Below, piece after piece: positions 16,752 to 23,721 of a DNA stretch of 29,000 nucleotides. Numbering within the stretch: the first letter of the stretch is position 1; each line of letters opens with the position of its first letter. Where the stretch lies: contig DAOUPY010000001.1 in the NCBI GenBank assembly GCA_030625925.1, forward strand, positions 1-29,000, written 5' to 3'. The notes beneath the pieces were generated by a model that saw only the letters and a list, made by a program, of their open reading frames with translations, was not told where the DNA came from and searched no databases. The position numbers and the translations under genes were made by a program. This stretch comes from Fusobacteriaceae bacterium. Lineage in GTDB: Bacteria; Fusobacteriota; Fusobacteriia; Fusobacteriales; Fusobacteriaceae.

Positions 16752-17198
16752 ATGGCAAGTGAATCAAGAGAGTTTTTTATAGTAGATAAAAGGATCTTAC
16801 CTAATTCAATTCAAAATGTGATTAAGGTAAATGAAATAGTTCAAAAAGAGGGTGTATCAAAGTATGAAGCAATAAAAAGAGTTGGAATAAGTAGAAGTAC
16901 ATATTATAAGTATAAGGACTTTATCAAACCATTTTTTGAAAGTGGAAAAGATACAGTGTTTAATATAAATATGGCTCTTCATGATGAGCCCGGAATGTTA
17001 TCTAAAATATTTAATGTAATAGCAGATTCAGGAGTGAACATCCTTACAATAACTCAAAATATACCTATCGATGGAATTGCAAGGGTTACTTTAGCACTTA
17101 GAACCAATGCTGATTCTCTGAGAAATATAGAAACTATGTTAGAAAAAATAACTGAACAGCCAGGTGTAAGCGAGATTAGGATAATAGGAAATAACTAA
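16752..17198 (+). CDS. ACT domain-containing protein, PheB/UPF0735 family
   Basis: This is a 148-residue regulatory protein. The N-terminal half (about 10-65) contains a helix-turn-helix-like region, VSKYEAIKRVGISRSTYYKYKD. The C-terminal half (about 70-146) is an ACT domain beginning FNINMALHDEPGMLSKIFNVIADSGVNI. This two-part layout is that of the PheB/UPF0735 group, whose precise function is poorly known; ACT domains usually bind amino acids. The ATG follows GGGGTGGGGA. It lies 17 bases after folD and ends the operon before a 20-bp palindrome. An amino-acid-responsive regulator is a reasonable guess only. Confidence 0.88.
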   Translation: MASESREFFIVDKRILPNSIQNVIKVNEIVQKEGVSKYEAIKRVGISRSTYYKYKDFIKPFFESGKDTVFNINMALHDEPGMLSKIFNVIADSGVNILTITQNIPIDGIARVTLALRTNADSLRNIETMLEKITEQPGVSEIRIIGNN

Positions 17199-17205
17199 TA
17201 ATTAA

Positions 17206-17225
17206 ACCTTATTTTAAAATAAGGT
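17206..17225 (+). repeat. 20-bp perfect palindrome upstream of accB
   Basis: ACCTTATTTTAAAATAAGGT is its own reverse complement, 7 bases after the ACT-protein stop and 59 bases before the accB ATG. It could be a regulator-binding site or a weak hairpin. Apart from its ACCTT/AAGGT ends it is all A/T, and the stem has no loop bases, so an operator is as plausible as a terminator. Confidence 0.55.
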
Positions 17226-17284
17226 GAAAAAATAAAAATATAAGGGTAATGCCTGGTGCTTATCCCAGAATAGCAGGAGGAAAT

Positions 17285-17740
17285 ATGAAAATAGATGTAA
17301 AAGCTATAAAAGAATTATCTGAAAGTATAGAAAAATACGGATTAGAAGAGATAACTTTAGAAAGTGAAGGAACTAAAATTTCTCTTAAAAGAGAGATTGA
17401 AAAAGAGGTAGTAACTCAAGTGGCGGCAGAGCCAAGAGTTGTAGCAGCAGCTCCTAGAAAAGCGAGTAAAGCTAAGATAGCTGAGGTAGAGACAAAAAAA
17501 TATGATTCTATAAAATCACCTATGGTAGGAACATACTATGGTGCACCATCTCCAGATGCAGACACATTTGTAAAAGCGGGACAAATTGTAGAAGCTGGAG
17601 ATATTCTGTGTATCGTAGAAGCTATGAAGCTTATGAATGAAGTAAAAGCAGAGAAAAGATGCAAAATAGTAAAATCAGTATTAACTGACGGAGCACCTGT
17701 AACTAAGGGAGCCGATCTATTCTTAATAGAAGAAGCATAA
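17285..17740 (+). CDS. accB: Biotin carboxyl carrier protein of acetyl-CoA carboxylase
   Basis: AccB carries the biotin that shuttles CO2 between biotin carboxylase and the carboxyltransferase, the first step of fatty-acid synthesis. The 151 residues have an N-terminal domain, a short Ala/Pro/Lys-rich linker (about 45-72) and the biotinyl domain. That domain opens SPMVGTYYGAPSPDADTF (with the thumb insertion typical of AccB) and carries EAMKLMNEV with the biotinylated lysine K115. The start is placed at the ATG behind GCAGGAGGAAAT; an in-frame ATG 36 bases upstream has no ribosome binding site. accC, accA and accD are not adjacent, and a terminator follows at once, so this is a single-gene unit. 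Confidence 0.92.
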   Translation: MKIDVKAIKELSESIEKYGLEEITLESEGTKISLKREIEKEVVTQVAAEPRVVAAAPRKASKAKIAEVETKKYDSIKSPMVGTYYGAPSPDADTFVKAGQIVEAGDILCIVEAMKLMNEVKAEKRCKIVKSVLTDGAPVTKGADLFLIEEA

Positions 17741-17746
17741 AGATAA

Positions 17747-17792
17747 CCATATAAAAAGATGAAAGGCTGCTGTCTTTCATCTTTTTATATGG
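17747..17792 (+). terminator. 19-bp hairpin terminator after accB
   Basis: CCATATAAAAAGATGAAAG (17747-17765) is perfectly complementary to CTTTCATCTTTTTATATGG (17774-17792), with a GCTGCTGT loop. The U-rich right arm supports intrinsic termination. The perfect 19-bp stem is unusually long. Confidence 0.85.
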
Positions 17793-17877
17793 TAGAATAA
17801 AATTGAAAAACCTTATAGAACACATGTTAAATCTATGGAATCTTCAGATCGAAATTCTAGCAATTCTTAATTAAATA

Positions 17878-17886
17878 TGATATAAT
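17878..17886 (+). promoter_or_regulatory. Extended -10 promoter for rimO-pgsA-yggT
   Basis: TG-A-TATAAT at 17878-17886 is a perfect extended -10 element, 76 bases before the rimO start and downstream of the accB terminator. The -35 region is weak, as is common with extended -10 promoters. The rest of the 221-base spacer between accB and rimO shows no other clear signal. Confidence 0.6.
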
Positions 17887-17961
17887 TCAAAGATGGGAAA
17901 ACTATAAAAAAATGGAAGAAAAGATTGTTTTTAAACAAAAAAAATAAGGTAGGAGTAAAAG

Positions 17962-19308
17962 ATGAAATTAGCCGTTATAACTTTAGGTTGTAGTAAAAAC
18001 CTAGTAGACACAGAACATTATTTAGGAATATTAGTAAATAAAAAAGGATTTGAGATCACTACAGAGGTAGAGGACGCAGATCTATGTATCATAAATACTT
18101 GTGGATTTATTGGTGATGCCAAAGAAGAATCTATCGAGAGTATATTAGCGGTAGCAGAATACAAAAGAAGCGGGAAATTAAAGAAGATAATTGTAGCTGG
18201 ATGTCTGGCAGAAAGATATGCAGATGAATTGTTGGCAGAGATACCGGAAGTAGACGCTATCATAGGAACTGGTGACATAGATAAGATAGAGGAAGTAGTA
18301 GATGAAATTTTAGCAGATAAAAGAGTTATCAGAAGTGAATCTTTAGACTTTTTAGCCAATGCTGAAACTGAAAGAATAATTACAACTTTTCCTCATACTG
18401 CATACCTAAAGATAGCAGAAGGGTGTAATAGAAGATGTACTTATTGTATCATCCCTAGTTTACGTGGGAAGCTTCGTAGCAGGACTATTGAAGATATCAT
18501 AGTAGAAGCTAAAAATTTAGTGGCTAATGGTGTAAGAGAGATAAACTTATTAGCTCAAGAAACAACAGAATATGGATTAGATCTATATAAGAAAAAAGCT
18601 TTACCTGATCTAATGAGAGAGTTAGTTAAGATAGAGGGATTAAAATGGATCAGGACATACTATATGTTCCCTAATTCAGTAACTGATGAACTTATAGAGG
18701 TTATGAAAACGGAAGAAAAAATATGCAACTATTTTGATATTCCTATTCAGCATGTAGCTGATTCTATGTTACAGGGAATGAAAAGAGCAATATCAGGAAA
18801 TGCTTCTAAAGAGTTACTACGTAAGATTAGAAGAGATATTCCTGATGCTATATTTAGAACATCTATAATAGTAGGATTCCCTGGTGAAACAGAAGATGAT
18901 TTCCAGGAATTAAAGGAATTTATAGAAGAATTTAAATTTGATTATATTGGTGTATTTAAATATTCAAGGGAGGAAGATACAGTAGCCTTTGATATGGAAA
19001 ACCAAGTAGATGAAGATGTAAAACATAGAAGATGGGTAGAACTTAGCAATTTACAAGCTGAGATTGCAGAAGCAAAGAATAGATCCTTCTTAGGAACGGA
19101 GATCGAAGTGATGATAGATGGTGTGTCAGAAGAATCTGAATATATGCTGGAAGGAAGAACAAGAGGGCAGGCTTTGGAAATAGATGGAAAAGTTTTAACC
19201 AATGACGGAACTGCTAAACCAGGAGAAATAGTGAAAGTAAAAGTAGAACAAAACTTTAATTACGACCTATTAGGGCCTATAGTAGCAAATGAAGTAACTA
19301 ATCTTTAG
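17962..19308 (+). CDS. rimO: Ribosomal protein S12 methylthiotransferase RimO
   Basis: RimO is a radical-SAM enzyme that adds a methylthio group to a conserved aspartate of ribosomal protein S12. The N-terminal UPF0004 domain has the three cluster cysteines C10, C47 and C81. The radical-SAM motif C155-x3-C159-x2-C162 (EGCNRRCTYCIIPS) follows, and a TRAM domain fills the last 65 residues or so. The opening LGCSKNLVDTE and the IPEVDAIIGTGD segment distinguish RimO from MiaB. The length of 448 residues is normal. The ATG follows TAGGAGTAAAAG. pgsA begins 11 bases after the stop. Confidence 0.96.
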   Translation: MKLAVITLGCSKNLVDTEHYLGILVNKKGFEITTEVEDADLCIINTCGFIGDAKEESIESILAVAEYKRSGKLKKIIVAGCLAERYADELLAEIPEVDAIIGTGDIDKIEEVVDEILADKRVIRSESLDFLANAETERIITTFPHTAYLKIAEGCNRRCTYCIIPSLRGKLRSRTIEDIIVEAKNLVANGVREINLLAQETTEYGLDLYKKKALPDLMRELVKIEGLKWIRTYYMFPNSVTDELIEVMKTEEKICNYFDIPIQHVADSMLQGMKRAISGNASKELLRKIRRDIPDAIFRTSIIVGFPGETEDDFQELKEFIEEFKFDYIGVFKYSREEDTVAFDMENQVDEDVKHRRWVELSNLQAEIAEAKNRSFLGTEIEVMIDGVSEESEYMLEGRTRGQALEIDGKVLTNDGTAKPGEIVKVKVEQNFNYDLLGPIVANEVTNL

Positions 19309-19319
19309 GAGGGACGAAG

Positions 19320-19883
19320 ATGAGTATGAATATGCCTAATAAATTAACTATGGCAAGAATAATTTTAGCAGTTCCATTTATTTATTTTCTTGGAATATCT
19401 GATGGAGATAGTGGATTTGTATATAGAATGATAGCTTTGGGATTATTTATGGTAGCATCTATTACAGATTTTTTAGATGGATATATAGCTAGAAAAAATA
19501 ATATGATTACGGATTTTGGAAAATTAATGGATCCGTTAGCAGATAAAATATTAGTTATATCAGCATTAGTAGTGTTTGTAGAAGTTGGGTTTTTACCTTC
19601 ATGGATATCTATAGTTGTCTTGGCTCGTGAATTTCTAATTAGTGGTATCAGATCATTGGCAGCCGCCAATGGAGAGGTGATCCCTGCCGGGAATCTGGGT
19701 AAATATAAGACGACTGCTCAAATGGTAGGTATAATAGTGATAATGATATTAGGAGTAACACAGATTGAAATACTAGGTATTCATTTAAATGTTTGGATAA
19801 TGCTGCCATCTGTAATTTTGACTATATGGTCAGGGTGGGATTATTCAGTGAAAGCAAAACATTATTTTATGAATATGGAATAA
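19320..19883 (+). CDS. pgsA: CDP-diacylglycerol-glycerol-3-phosphate phosphatidyltransferase
   Basis: PgsA makes phosphatidylglycerol phosphate at the membrane, the committed step to phosphatidylglycerol and cardiolipin. The CDP-alcohol phosphotransferase motif is complete: D50-x2-D53-G54-x2-A57-R58-x8-G67-x3-D71-x3-D75. The opening MPNKLTMARI is typical of PgsA. Five or six hydrophobic segments span the 187 residues. The ATG is preceded by AGGAGGGAC. rimO-pgsA adjacency is a common bacterial order. Phosphatidylserine synthase is a less likely alternative, given the N-terminus and size. Confidence 0.93.
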   Translation: MSMNMPNKLTMARIILAVPFIYFLGISDGDSGFVYRMIALGLFMVASITDFLDGYIARKNNMITDFGKLMDPLADKILVISALVVFVEVGFLPSWISIVVLAREFLISGIRSLAAANGEVIPAGNLGKYKTTAQMVGIIVIMILGVTQIEILGIHLNVWIMLPSVILTIWSGWDYSVKAKHYFMNME

Positions 19884-19895
19884 GTGGAGGAATAG

Positions 19896-20162
19896 ATGTT
19901 TTTGATATATAGAATAGTAAGTTATGCAGTAGAGATATTAAAAATTTTAATTTTATTGAGAATCATATTATCATGGGTTGCTCCTCAGAGCAGAAATGAA
20001 TTTATTGAGTTGATTCATACAGTTACAGAACCAATCTTAAGACCATTTAGAATAATGATTCCCTTAGGTGGTGCTAGATTAGATCTGTCACCAATATTGG
20101 CATACTATGTGTTAGGTCTTGCAAAGTATTTAATTTTTAGAATATTAAGTATGATTTCTTAG
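19896..20162 (+). CDS. YggT family membrane protein
   Basis: This is an 88-residue protein with two hydrophobic segments (about 4-27 and 65-86) around a conserved central piece: ILSWVAP, then FIELIHTVTEPILRPFRIMIP. That fits the YggT/YlmG family, linked in other bacteria to cell division, osmotic tolerance or nucleoid distribution. The start is ATG behind GTGGAGGAATAG, 12 bases after pgsA. The last codons and the TAG stop are part of a 34-bp perfect palindrome, so the C-terminal residues may have been shaped by insertion of that element. Confidence 0.88.
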   Translation: MFLIYRIVSYAVEILKILILLRIILSWVAPQSRNEFIELIHTVTEPILRPFRIMIPLGGARLDLSPILAYYVLGLAKYLIFRILSMIS

Positions 20163-20189
20163 GGGTAATTCATGAATTACCCCTAAGAA
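20156..20189 (+). repeat. 34-bp perfect palindrome overlapping the yggT stop
   Basis: The arm TTCTTAGGGGTAATTCA (20156-20172) is followed without a gap by its exact reverse complement, TGAATTACCCCTAAGAA (20173-20189). The left arm includes the last YggT codons and the stop at 20160-20162. As RNA it would be a long hairpin; as DNA it could be a dimer-binding site or a mobile-repeat end. Confidence 0.8.
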
Positions 20190-20226
20190 GTGAATTACCC
20201 GTACGAAGTGAATTATTCGTGCGAAG
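20173..20226 (+). repeat. Three 18-bp tandem units
   Basis: TGAATTACCCCTAAGAAG (20173-20190), TGAATTACCCGTACGAAG (20191-20208) and TGAATTATTCGTGCGAAG (20209-20226) lie head to tail, followed by a partial TGAA unit. Neighbouring units differ at 2 and 3 positions. The first unit is also the right arm of the 34-bp palindrome. Confidence 0.8.
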
Positions 20227-20238
20227 TGAAAAATTAAT

Positions 20239-20269
20239 GGAGTCTGCCCGCCAAAGGCGGGCAGACTCC
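20239..20269 (+). terminator. GC-rich 14-bp hairpin, probable terminator
   Basis: GGAGTCTGCCCGCC (20239-20252) and GGCGGGCAGACTCC (20256-20269) pair perfectly around an AAA loop. This is very GC-rich against its surroundings. Only a weak TTATCTTT tract follows, so termination of the rimO-pgsA-yggT unit is likely but not certain; a mobile palindrome is an alternative. Confidence 0.6.
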
Positions 20270-20270
20270 T

Positions 20271-20302
20271 TATCTTTAAAGGTGTGTAATATCTTTAAAG
20301 GT
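20271..20302 (+). repeat. 13-bp direct repeat before rsmH
   Basis: TATCTTTAAAGGT occurs at 20271-20283 and again at 20290-20302, a 19-bp period. Each copy contains the palindrome CTTTAAAG. It could be a pair of operator half-sites or simply a small duplication. The spacer otherwise leads into the GTAGGAGG site of rsmH. Confidence 0.55.
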
Positions 20303-20342
20303 TAAGTGAAAAAAGAAAATTAGAAGTTACGTAGGAGGAAAA

Positions 20343-21284
20343 ATGCATAAAGAGATAGAGTGTGAGTACCATATACCGGTGTTGTATGAAGAAACTTTAA
20401 ATAACTTAGTTACTAATACAGATGGTGTATATGTAGATGGAACCTTAGGTGGAGGAGGTCATTCAGAAGGTATAGTAAAAAGACTTTCAGAAAAAGGAAT
20501 GTTGATCTCTATAGACCAGGATCAAAATGCTATTGATTTTGCAAGTAAAAGGCTGGAAAAATATGGAGATAAAGTAAAGATTTTTAAATCTAATTTTTGT
20601 GAGATGGACAGTGTAGTATATATGGCAGGATACGATAAGGTAGATGGAATAATGATGGATATAGGAGTTTCTTCTAAACAGCTGGATGATCCTGAAAGAG
20701 GATTTTCATATAAATATAATACTCGTTTAGACATGAGAATGGACAAAAATATGCCTATTTCGGCCTACGAAGTGATAAATAATTATGAAGAAGAAGAGAT
20801 TTCGAGAATTATATATGAATATGGTGAAGAAAGGTATGCCAGAAAAATAGCGAAATATATAGTTTACAATAGAGCAGAAAAAGCTATCGAAACTACTGGA
20901 GATTTAGTAGCAGTGATCAAAAAAGCTATCAAAGGACATCCTAAGAAACATCCAGCTAAAAAAACCTTCCAAGCTATAAGGATAGAAGTTAATAAGGAAT
21001 TGGACGTGCTTGCAAATGTAATAGATAAGGCGGTTAACCTTTTGAAACCAGGGGGAAGATTAGCTATTATTACCTTTCATTCGTTAGAAGACAGGATAGT
21101 AAAGCAAAAATTTAAAGAGTTGTCTACAGATTGTCTCTGCCCGTCGCATCTATTGGTTTGTCAATGTAACCACAAAGCCACGGTGAAACGTGTAACAAGA
21201 AAACCTATTATTCCTAACACAGATGAGCTGGAATTTAACAATAGAGCACATTCGTCTAAACTGAGAGTAGTAGAAAAGTTATGA
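20343..21284 (+). CDS. rsmH: 16S rRNA (cytosine(1402)-N4)-methyltransferase
   Basis: RsmH (MraW) methylates N4 of C1402 in the ribosomal P site using SAM. The SAM-binding loop DGTLGGGGHS (32-41), the GVSSKQLDDPERGFSY segment, FQAIRIEVNKEL and ITFHSLEDRIVK are all family signatures. The closing NRAHSSKLRVVEK is also typical. The length of 313 residues is normal. The ATG follows GTAGGAGGAAAA. It overlaps the FtsL-like gene as ATGA, the usual dcw-cluster coupling, but mraZ is absent upstream and no PBP or mur genes follow. Confidence 0.97.
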   Translation: MHKEIECEYHIPVLYEETLNNLVTNTDGVYVDGTLGGGGHSEGIVKRLSEKGMLISIDQDQNAIDFASKRLEKYGDKVKIFKSNFCEMDSVVYMAGYDKVDGIMMDIGVSSKQLDDPERGFSYKYNTRLDMRMDKNMPISAYEVINNYEEEEISRIIYEYGEERYARKIAKYIVYNRAEKAIETTGDLVAVIKKAIKGHPKKHPAKKTFQAIRIEVNKELDVLANVIDKAVNLLKPGGRLAIITFHSLEDRIVKQKFKELSTDCLCPSHLLVCQCNHKATVKRVTRKPIIPNTDELEFNNRAHSSKLRVVEKL

Positions 21285-21568
21285 AAAAAAGAAATAAAAT
21301 ATTAATGATTTTATTATCGATAATTTTTTTAATTTTTATGGAAGGATTACGGCTGCACTATACCATAGAGGCAGTCAGAGTGAGTAAAGAGATTAAGGTG
21401 CAGAAAACCTATAATCAGAATCTTCAAAAGGATATATCTAGAGAAAAAATAAAATTGACAGAAAAAATGGACTTAAATACAATTAAAAAACGTGCTGAAA
21501 AAGAATTGGGGATGGAAGTTTCTGAATCTATTAACTATGTTAAAATGAAGGTAAATGTTTCAAAATGA
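21281..21568 (+). CDS. FtsL/DivIC-like cell division protein
   Basis: This is a 95-residue bitopic membrane protein: a short charged cytoplasmic start, one hydrophobic helix (about 7-23) and a periplasmic coiled coil (about 33-72) that ends in LNTIKKRAEKELGMEV. That last pattern is typical of the FtsL/DivIC septum group. Placement directly after rsmH with a 4-base overlap is the classical ftsL position and is the main reason for this call. Sequence similarity in this family is low, so the exact identity is inferred from topology and context. In other bacteria the partner is FtsQ/FtsB and the PBP FtsI. Here the next gene is unrelated and has its own promoter. Confidence 0.8.
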   Translation: MKKRNKILMILLSIIFLIFMEGLRLHYTIEAVRVSKEIKVQKTYNQNLQKDISREKIKLTEKMDLNTIKKRAEKELGMEVSESINYVKMKVNVSK

Positions 21569-21586
21569 AATAAAAAGCTTTGAAAC

Positions 21587-21615
21587 TTGACTTTGCCTGA
21601 TTAAGGTTGTATGAT
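21587..21615 (+). promoter_or_regulatory. Sigma-70-type promoter before the RNA methyltransferase
   Basis: TTGACT (21587-21592) and TATGAT (21610-21615) are separated by exactly 17 bases, a near-consensus housekeeping promoter. The predicted start near 21622 leaves about 40 bases of leader before the TTG start at 21663. It probably drives the methyltransferase, plsY, gpsA and sigma-factor genes. Confidence 0.75.
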
Positions 21616-21662
21616 GAGTAAGTGCTAGTCTGATTATAAATTGTTATAAAAAGGGGTAAAAA

Positions 21663-23021
21663 TTGAAAAAAGGAAATATAGTAGAGATTAAAATAGATAA
21701 GATAATTTTTGGTGGTGAAGGCTTAGGGTATTATGGCGATTTAGCTATTTTTGTACCTATGTCTGTACCTGGGGATGTCTTAGAAGTGGAAATAATTTCA
21801 CTAAAAAAAACATACGGAAGAGCTCTTATAAAAAAAATAATAAGGCCTGGAATAGATAGAGCAGCCGGAGACAAAATAAGCTTTGAAGATCATCATGGTT
21901 GTGACTTTGCAATGCTTAAATATAATGAGCAGTTAAAGTATAAAAAACTCATGGTAGAAGATGTGCTTTCTAGAGTAGGGAAAGTGGATTTAGAGAAGGT
22001 AGAAATATTTGATACTGTAGGAGCAGAAAATCAATTTAACTATAGAAATAAAGTGATTGAACCCTTTGCACGTAAAAATGGAAAAGTAATATCAGGTTTC
22101 TTTAAAAGAAGATCCCATGAAGTTTTTGAAGTAGAGGAAAATGTTCTTCAATCTAAGCTTTCAAATGAAATTATATCCAGGATCAAAGTACTTCTAAATG
22201 AAGCTAAACTAAGTGTATACAATGAAAGAGCTCATAAAGGAATATTGAGGCATATAATGGTTAGAACGACTTCATTTAATGAGGCTATGGTTGTACTTAT
22301 TATTAAAGGCAAGGTAGACTCAAAAATAGAAGCAGTTTTAAATACTTTATATAATGAAAATGACAAGATTAAGTCTGTATATGTTTCTATCAATAACAAG
22401 AGAACAAATTTTGCTTTAGGTGAGCAAAATATCCATCTATTGGGAGACAGATATATAAAGGAAGAGTTGTACGGAATTGGATTTAACATATCTCCTACAT
22501 CGTTTTTTCAAATTAATATAGAGCAGACTAAAAATCTATATGAAACAGCAATATCTTACTTTGATGATATAAAAAATAAAAATATAGTGGATGCTTATTC
22601 AGGTACAGGAACTATTGCTATGATCCTGTCAAAGGACGCCAATAAGGTCTATGCTATAGAGATGGTGGAATCAGCAACAAGAGCCGCTTTAAGAACCAGT
22701 GTAGAAAATAAGATAGAAAATATAGAATTTATAAATGGTAAAGCTGAGGAGAAATTAATTGAACTGATTGAAGCAGGAAATCAAATAGATTCAATAATAT
22801 TTGACCCCCCTAGAAAGGGAATAGCACAGAATATACTGGAAAAACTATCTGAAACGGAGATAAAAGAAATAGTGTACATATCATGTAACCCGTCAACATT
22901 TGCTAGAGATACGCAGATATTAGAAGGAGTGGGATATAAGTTGACCAAAGTTTGTCCAGTGGATATGTTTCCTAATACCAGTCATATTGAGATAGTAGGA
23001 AAATTTTCGAAGACAAATTAA
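21663..23021 (+). CDS. rlmD: rRNA (uracil-5-)-methyltransferase, TrmA/RlmD family
   Basis: This SAM-dependent enzyme makes 5-methyluridine in RNA, most likely 23S rRNA. An N-terminal TRAM domain (about 2-60) is followed by the central domain and the methyltransferase domain. The latter has DAYSGTGTIAM (310-320), FDPPRKG (380-386) and SCNPSTFARD with the nucleophile C408. The length is 452 residues. An oddity is that RlmD enzymes usually hold an Fe-S cluster on four cysteines. Aligning by eye to the E. coli RlmD positions C81, C87, C90 and C162, only C80 is kept here; the others are K71, H77 and about N160. The cluster is therefore probably absent. The start is TTG behind AAGGGGT. Target base (RlmC, RlmD or RlmCD type) is not decidable from sequence. 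Confidence 0.88.
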   Translation: MKKGNIVEIKIDKIIFGGEGLGYYGDLAIFVPMSVPGDVLEVEIISLKKTYGRALIKKIIRPGIDRAAGDKISFEDHHGCDFAMLKYNEQLKYKKLMVEDVLSRVGKVDLEKVEIFDTVGAENQFNYRNKVIEPFARKNGKVISGFFKRRSHEVFEVEENVLQSKLSNEIISRIKVLLNEAKLSVYNERAHKGILRHIMVRTTSFNEAMVVLIIKGKVDSKIEAVLNTLYNENDKIKSVYVSINNKRTNFALGEQNIHLLGDRYIKEELYGIGFNISPTSFFQINIEQTKNLYETAISYFDDIKNKNIVDAYSGTGTIAMILSKDANKVYAIEMVESATRAALRTSVENKIENIEFINGKAEEKLIELIEAGNQIDSIIFDPPRKGIAQNILEKLSETEIKEIVYISCNPSTFARDTQILEGVGYKLTKVCPVDMFPNTSHIEIVGKFSKTN

Positions 23022-23026
23022 TATGA

Positions 23027-23050
23027 AGGGGTAATTCATATATTATTCCA
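23027..23050 (+). repeat. Decayed copy of the yggT-rsmH palindrome before plsY
   Basis: The first 13 bases, AGGGGTAATTCAT, are identical to 20161-20173. The right half has changes such as ATTATTCC for ATTACCCC. GGGGTAAT (23028-23035) can still pair with ATTATTCC (23042-23049) as RNA, using two G-U pairs. It sits between the methyltransferase stop and the plsY ribosome binding site. Confidence 0.6.
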
Positions 23051-23062
23051 ACAGGAGGGAAG

Positions 23063-23674
23063 ATGGAAGTTAAATTAATAATTTTTTTAATAATAGCTTA
23101 TTTTATGGGATCAATCCCAACAGGTGTAGTTATAGGAAAAAAGTTTAAGGGTATAGATATCAGAGAACATGGAAGTAAAAATACTGGTGCTACTAACGCT
23201 TACAGAGTGTTGGGAAAACAATATGGAATAATTGTTCTTTTGTCAGATGCTCTAAAAGGATATCTGCCAGTTTTTCTAGCAAATTTAGCTGGAATAAATG
23301 GATGGCAGCTTATCTTAATAGGATTAGTGACAATAGTTGGTCATACCCTGTCTGTATTTTTGAAGTTTAAAGGTGGAAAGGGAGTAGCAACTAGTTTAGG
23401 AGTATTTTTATATCTAGTTCCAAATATAGTTTTAATTTTACTTGTTGTATTTATACTGATTGCATTTTCAACTAAATATGTATCACTGGCTTCTGTATCA
23501 GCAGCAGGATTGTTTCCAATATTAGTGCTGTTTATGCCTGTGAAACCGGAGCTGGGAAAATGGAATATGTTTGGGTTTGCTCTTATCATCGCTCTATTTG
23601 TGATATTTAAGCATAGAAGCAATATCCAGAGGCTGCTGCATGGGAATGAAAATAAATTTGGAGCTAAAAAATAA
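23063..23674 (+). CDS. plsY: Glycerol-3-phosphate acyltransferase PlsY
   Basis: PlsY is the membrane enzyme that acylates glycerol-3-phosphate with acyl-phosphate, the first step of phospholipid synthesis in most bacteria. The three conserved loops are present: GSIPTGVVIGK (about 16-26), EHGSKNTGATNAYRVLG (35-51) and GHTLSVFLKFKGGKGVAT (about 93-110). Five hydrophobic segments span the 203 residues. The ATG follows AGGAGGGAAG. The next gene, gpsA, supplies its substrate glycerol-3-phosphate; plsY-gpsA adjacency is common in bacteria. Confidence 0.96.
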   Translation: MEVKLIIFLIIAYFMGSIPTGVVIGKKFKGIDIREHGSKNTGATNAYRVLGKQYGIIVLLSDALKGYLPVFLANLAGINGWQLILIGLVTIVGHTLSVFLKFKGGKGVATSLGVFLYLVPNIVLILLVVFILIAFSTKYVSLASVSAAGLFPILVLFMPVKPELGKWNMFGFALIIALFVIFKHRSNIQRLLHGNENKFGAKK

Positions 23675-23721
23675 TTTAAACAATTAAAATATTTTAAATG
23701 ATTTTAAAAAAGGAGTAAATT

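Noticed and set aside
17249..17284. A 12-residue N-terminal extension of accB from an upstream ATG
   Set aside because: The upstream ATG has no ribosome binding site, whereas the ATG at 17285 has GGAGG at ideal spacing and gives the standard AccB N-terminus.
18018..18359. Open frames on the minus strand inside rimO and several other genes
   Set aside because: They lie antisense to strongly supported genes, lack ribosome binding sites and show low-complexity Ser/Ile/Phe composition typical of antisense frames in AT-rich DNA.
20173..20226. CRISPR-like repeats
   Set aside because: The units are directly adjacent with no spacers, only three exist, and no cas gene is present.
21640..21652. Rex operator half-site TTGTTATAAA near the methyltransferase start
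   Set aside because: Only one half of the TTGTTAA-N4-TTAACAA dyad is present.
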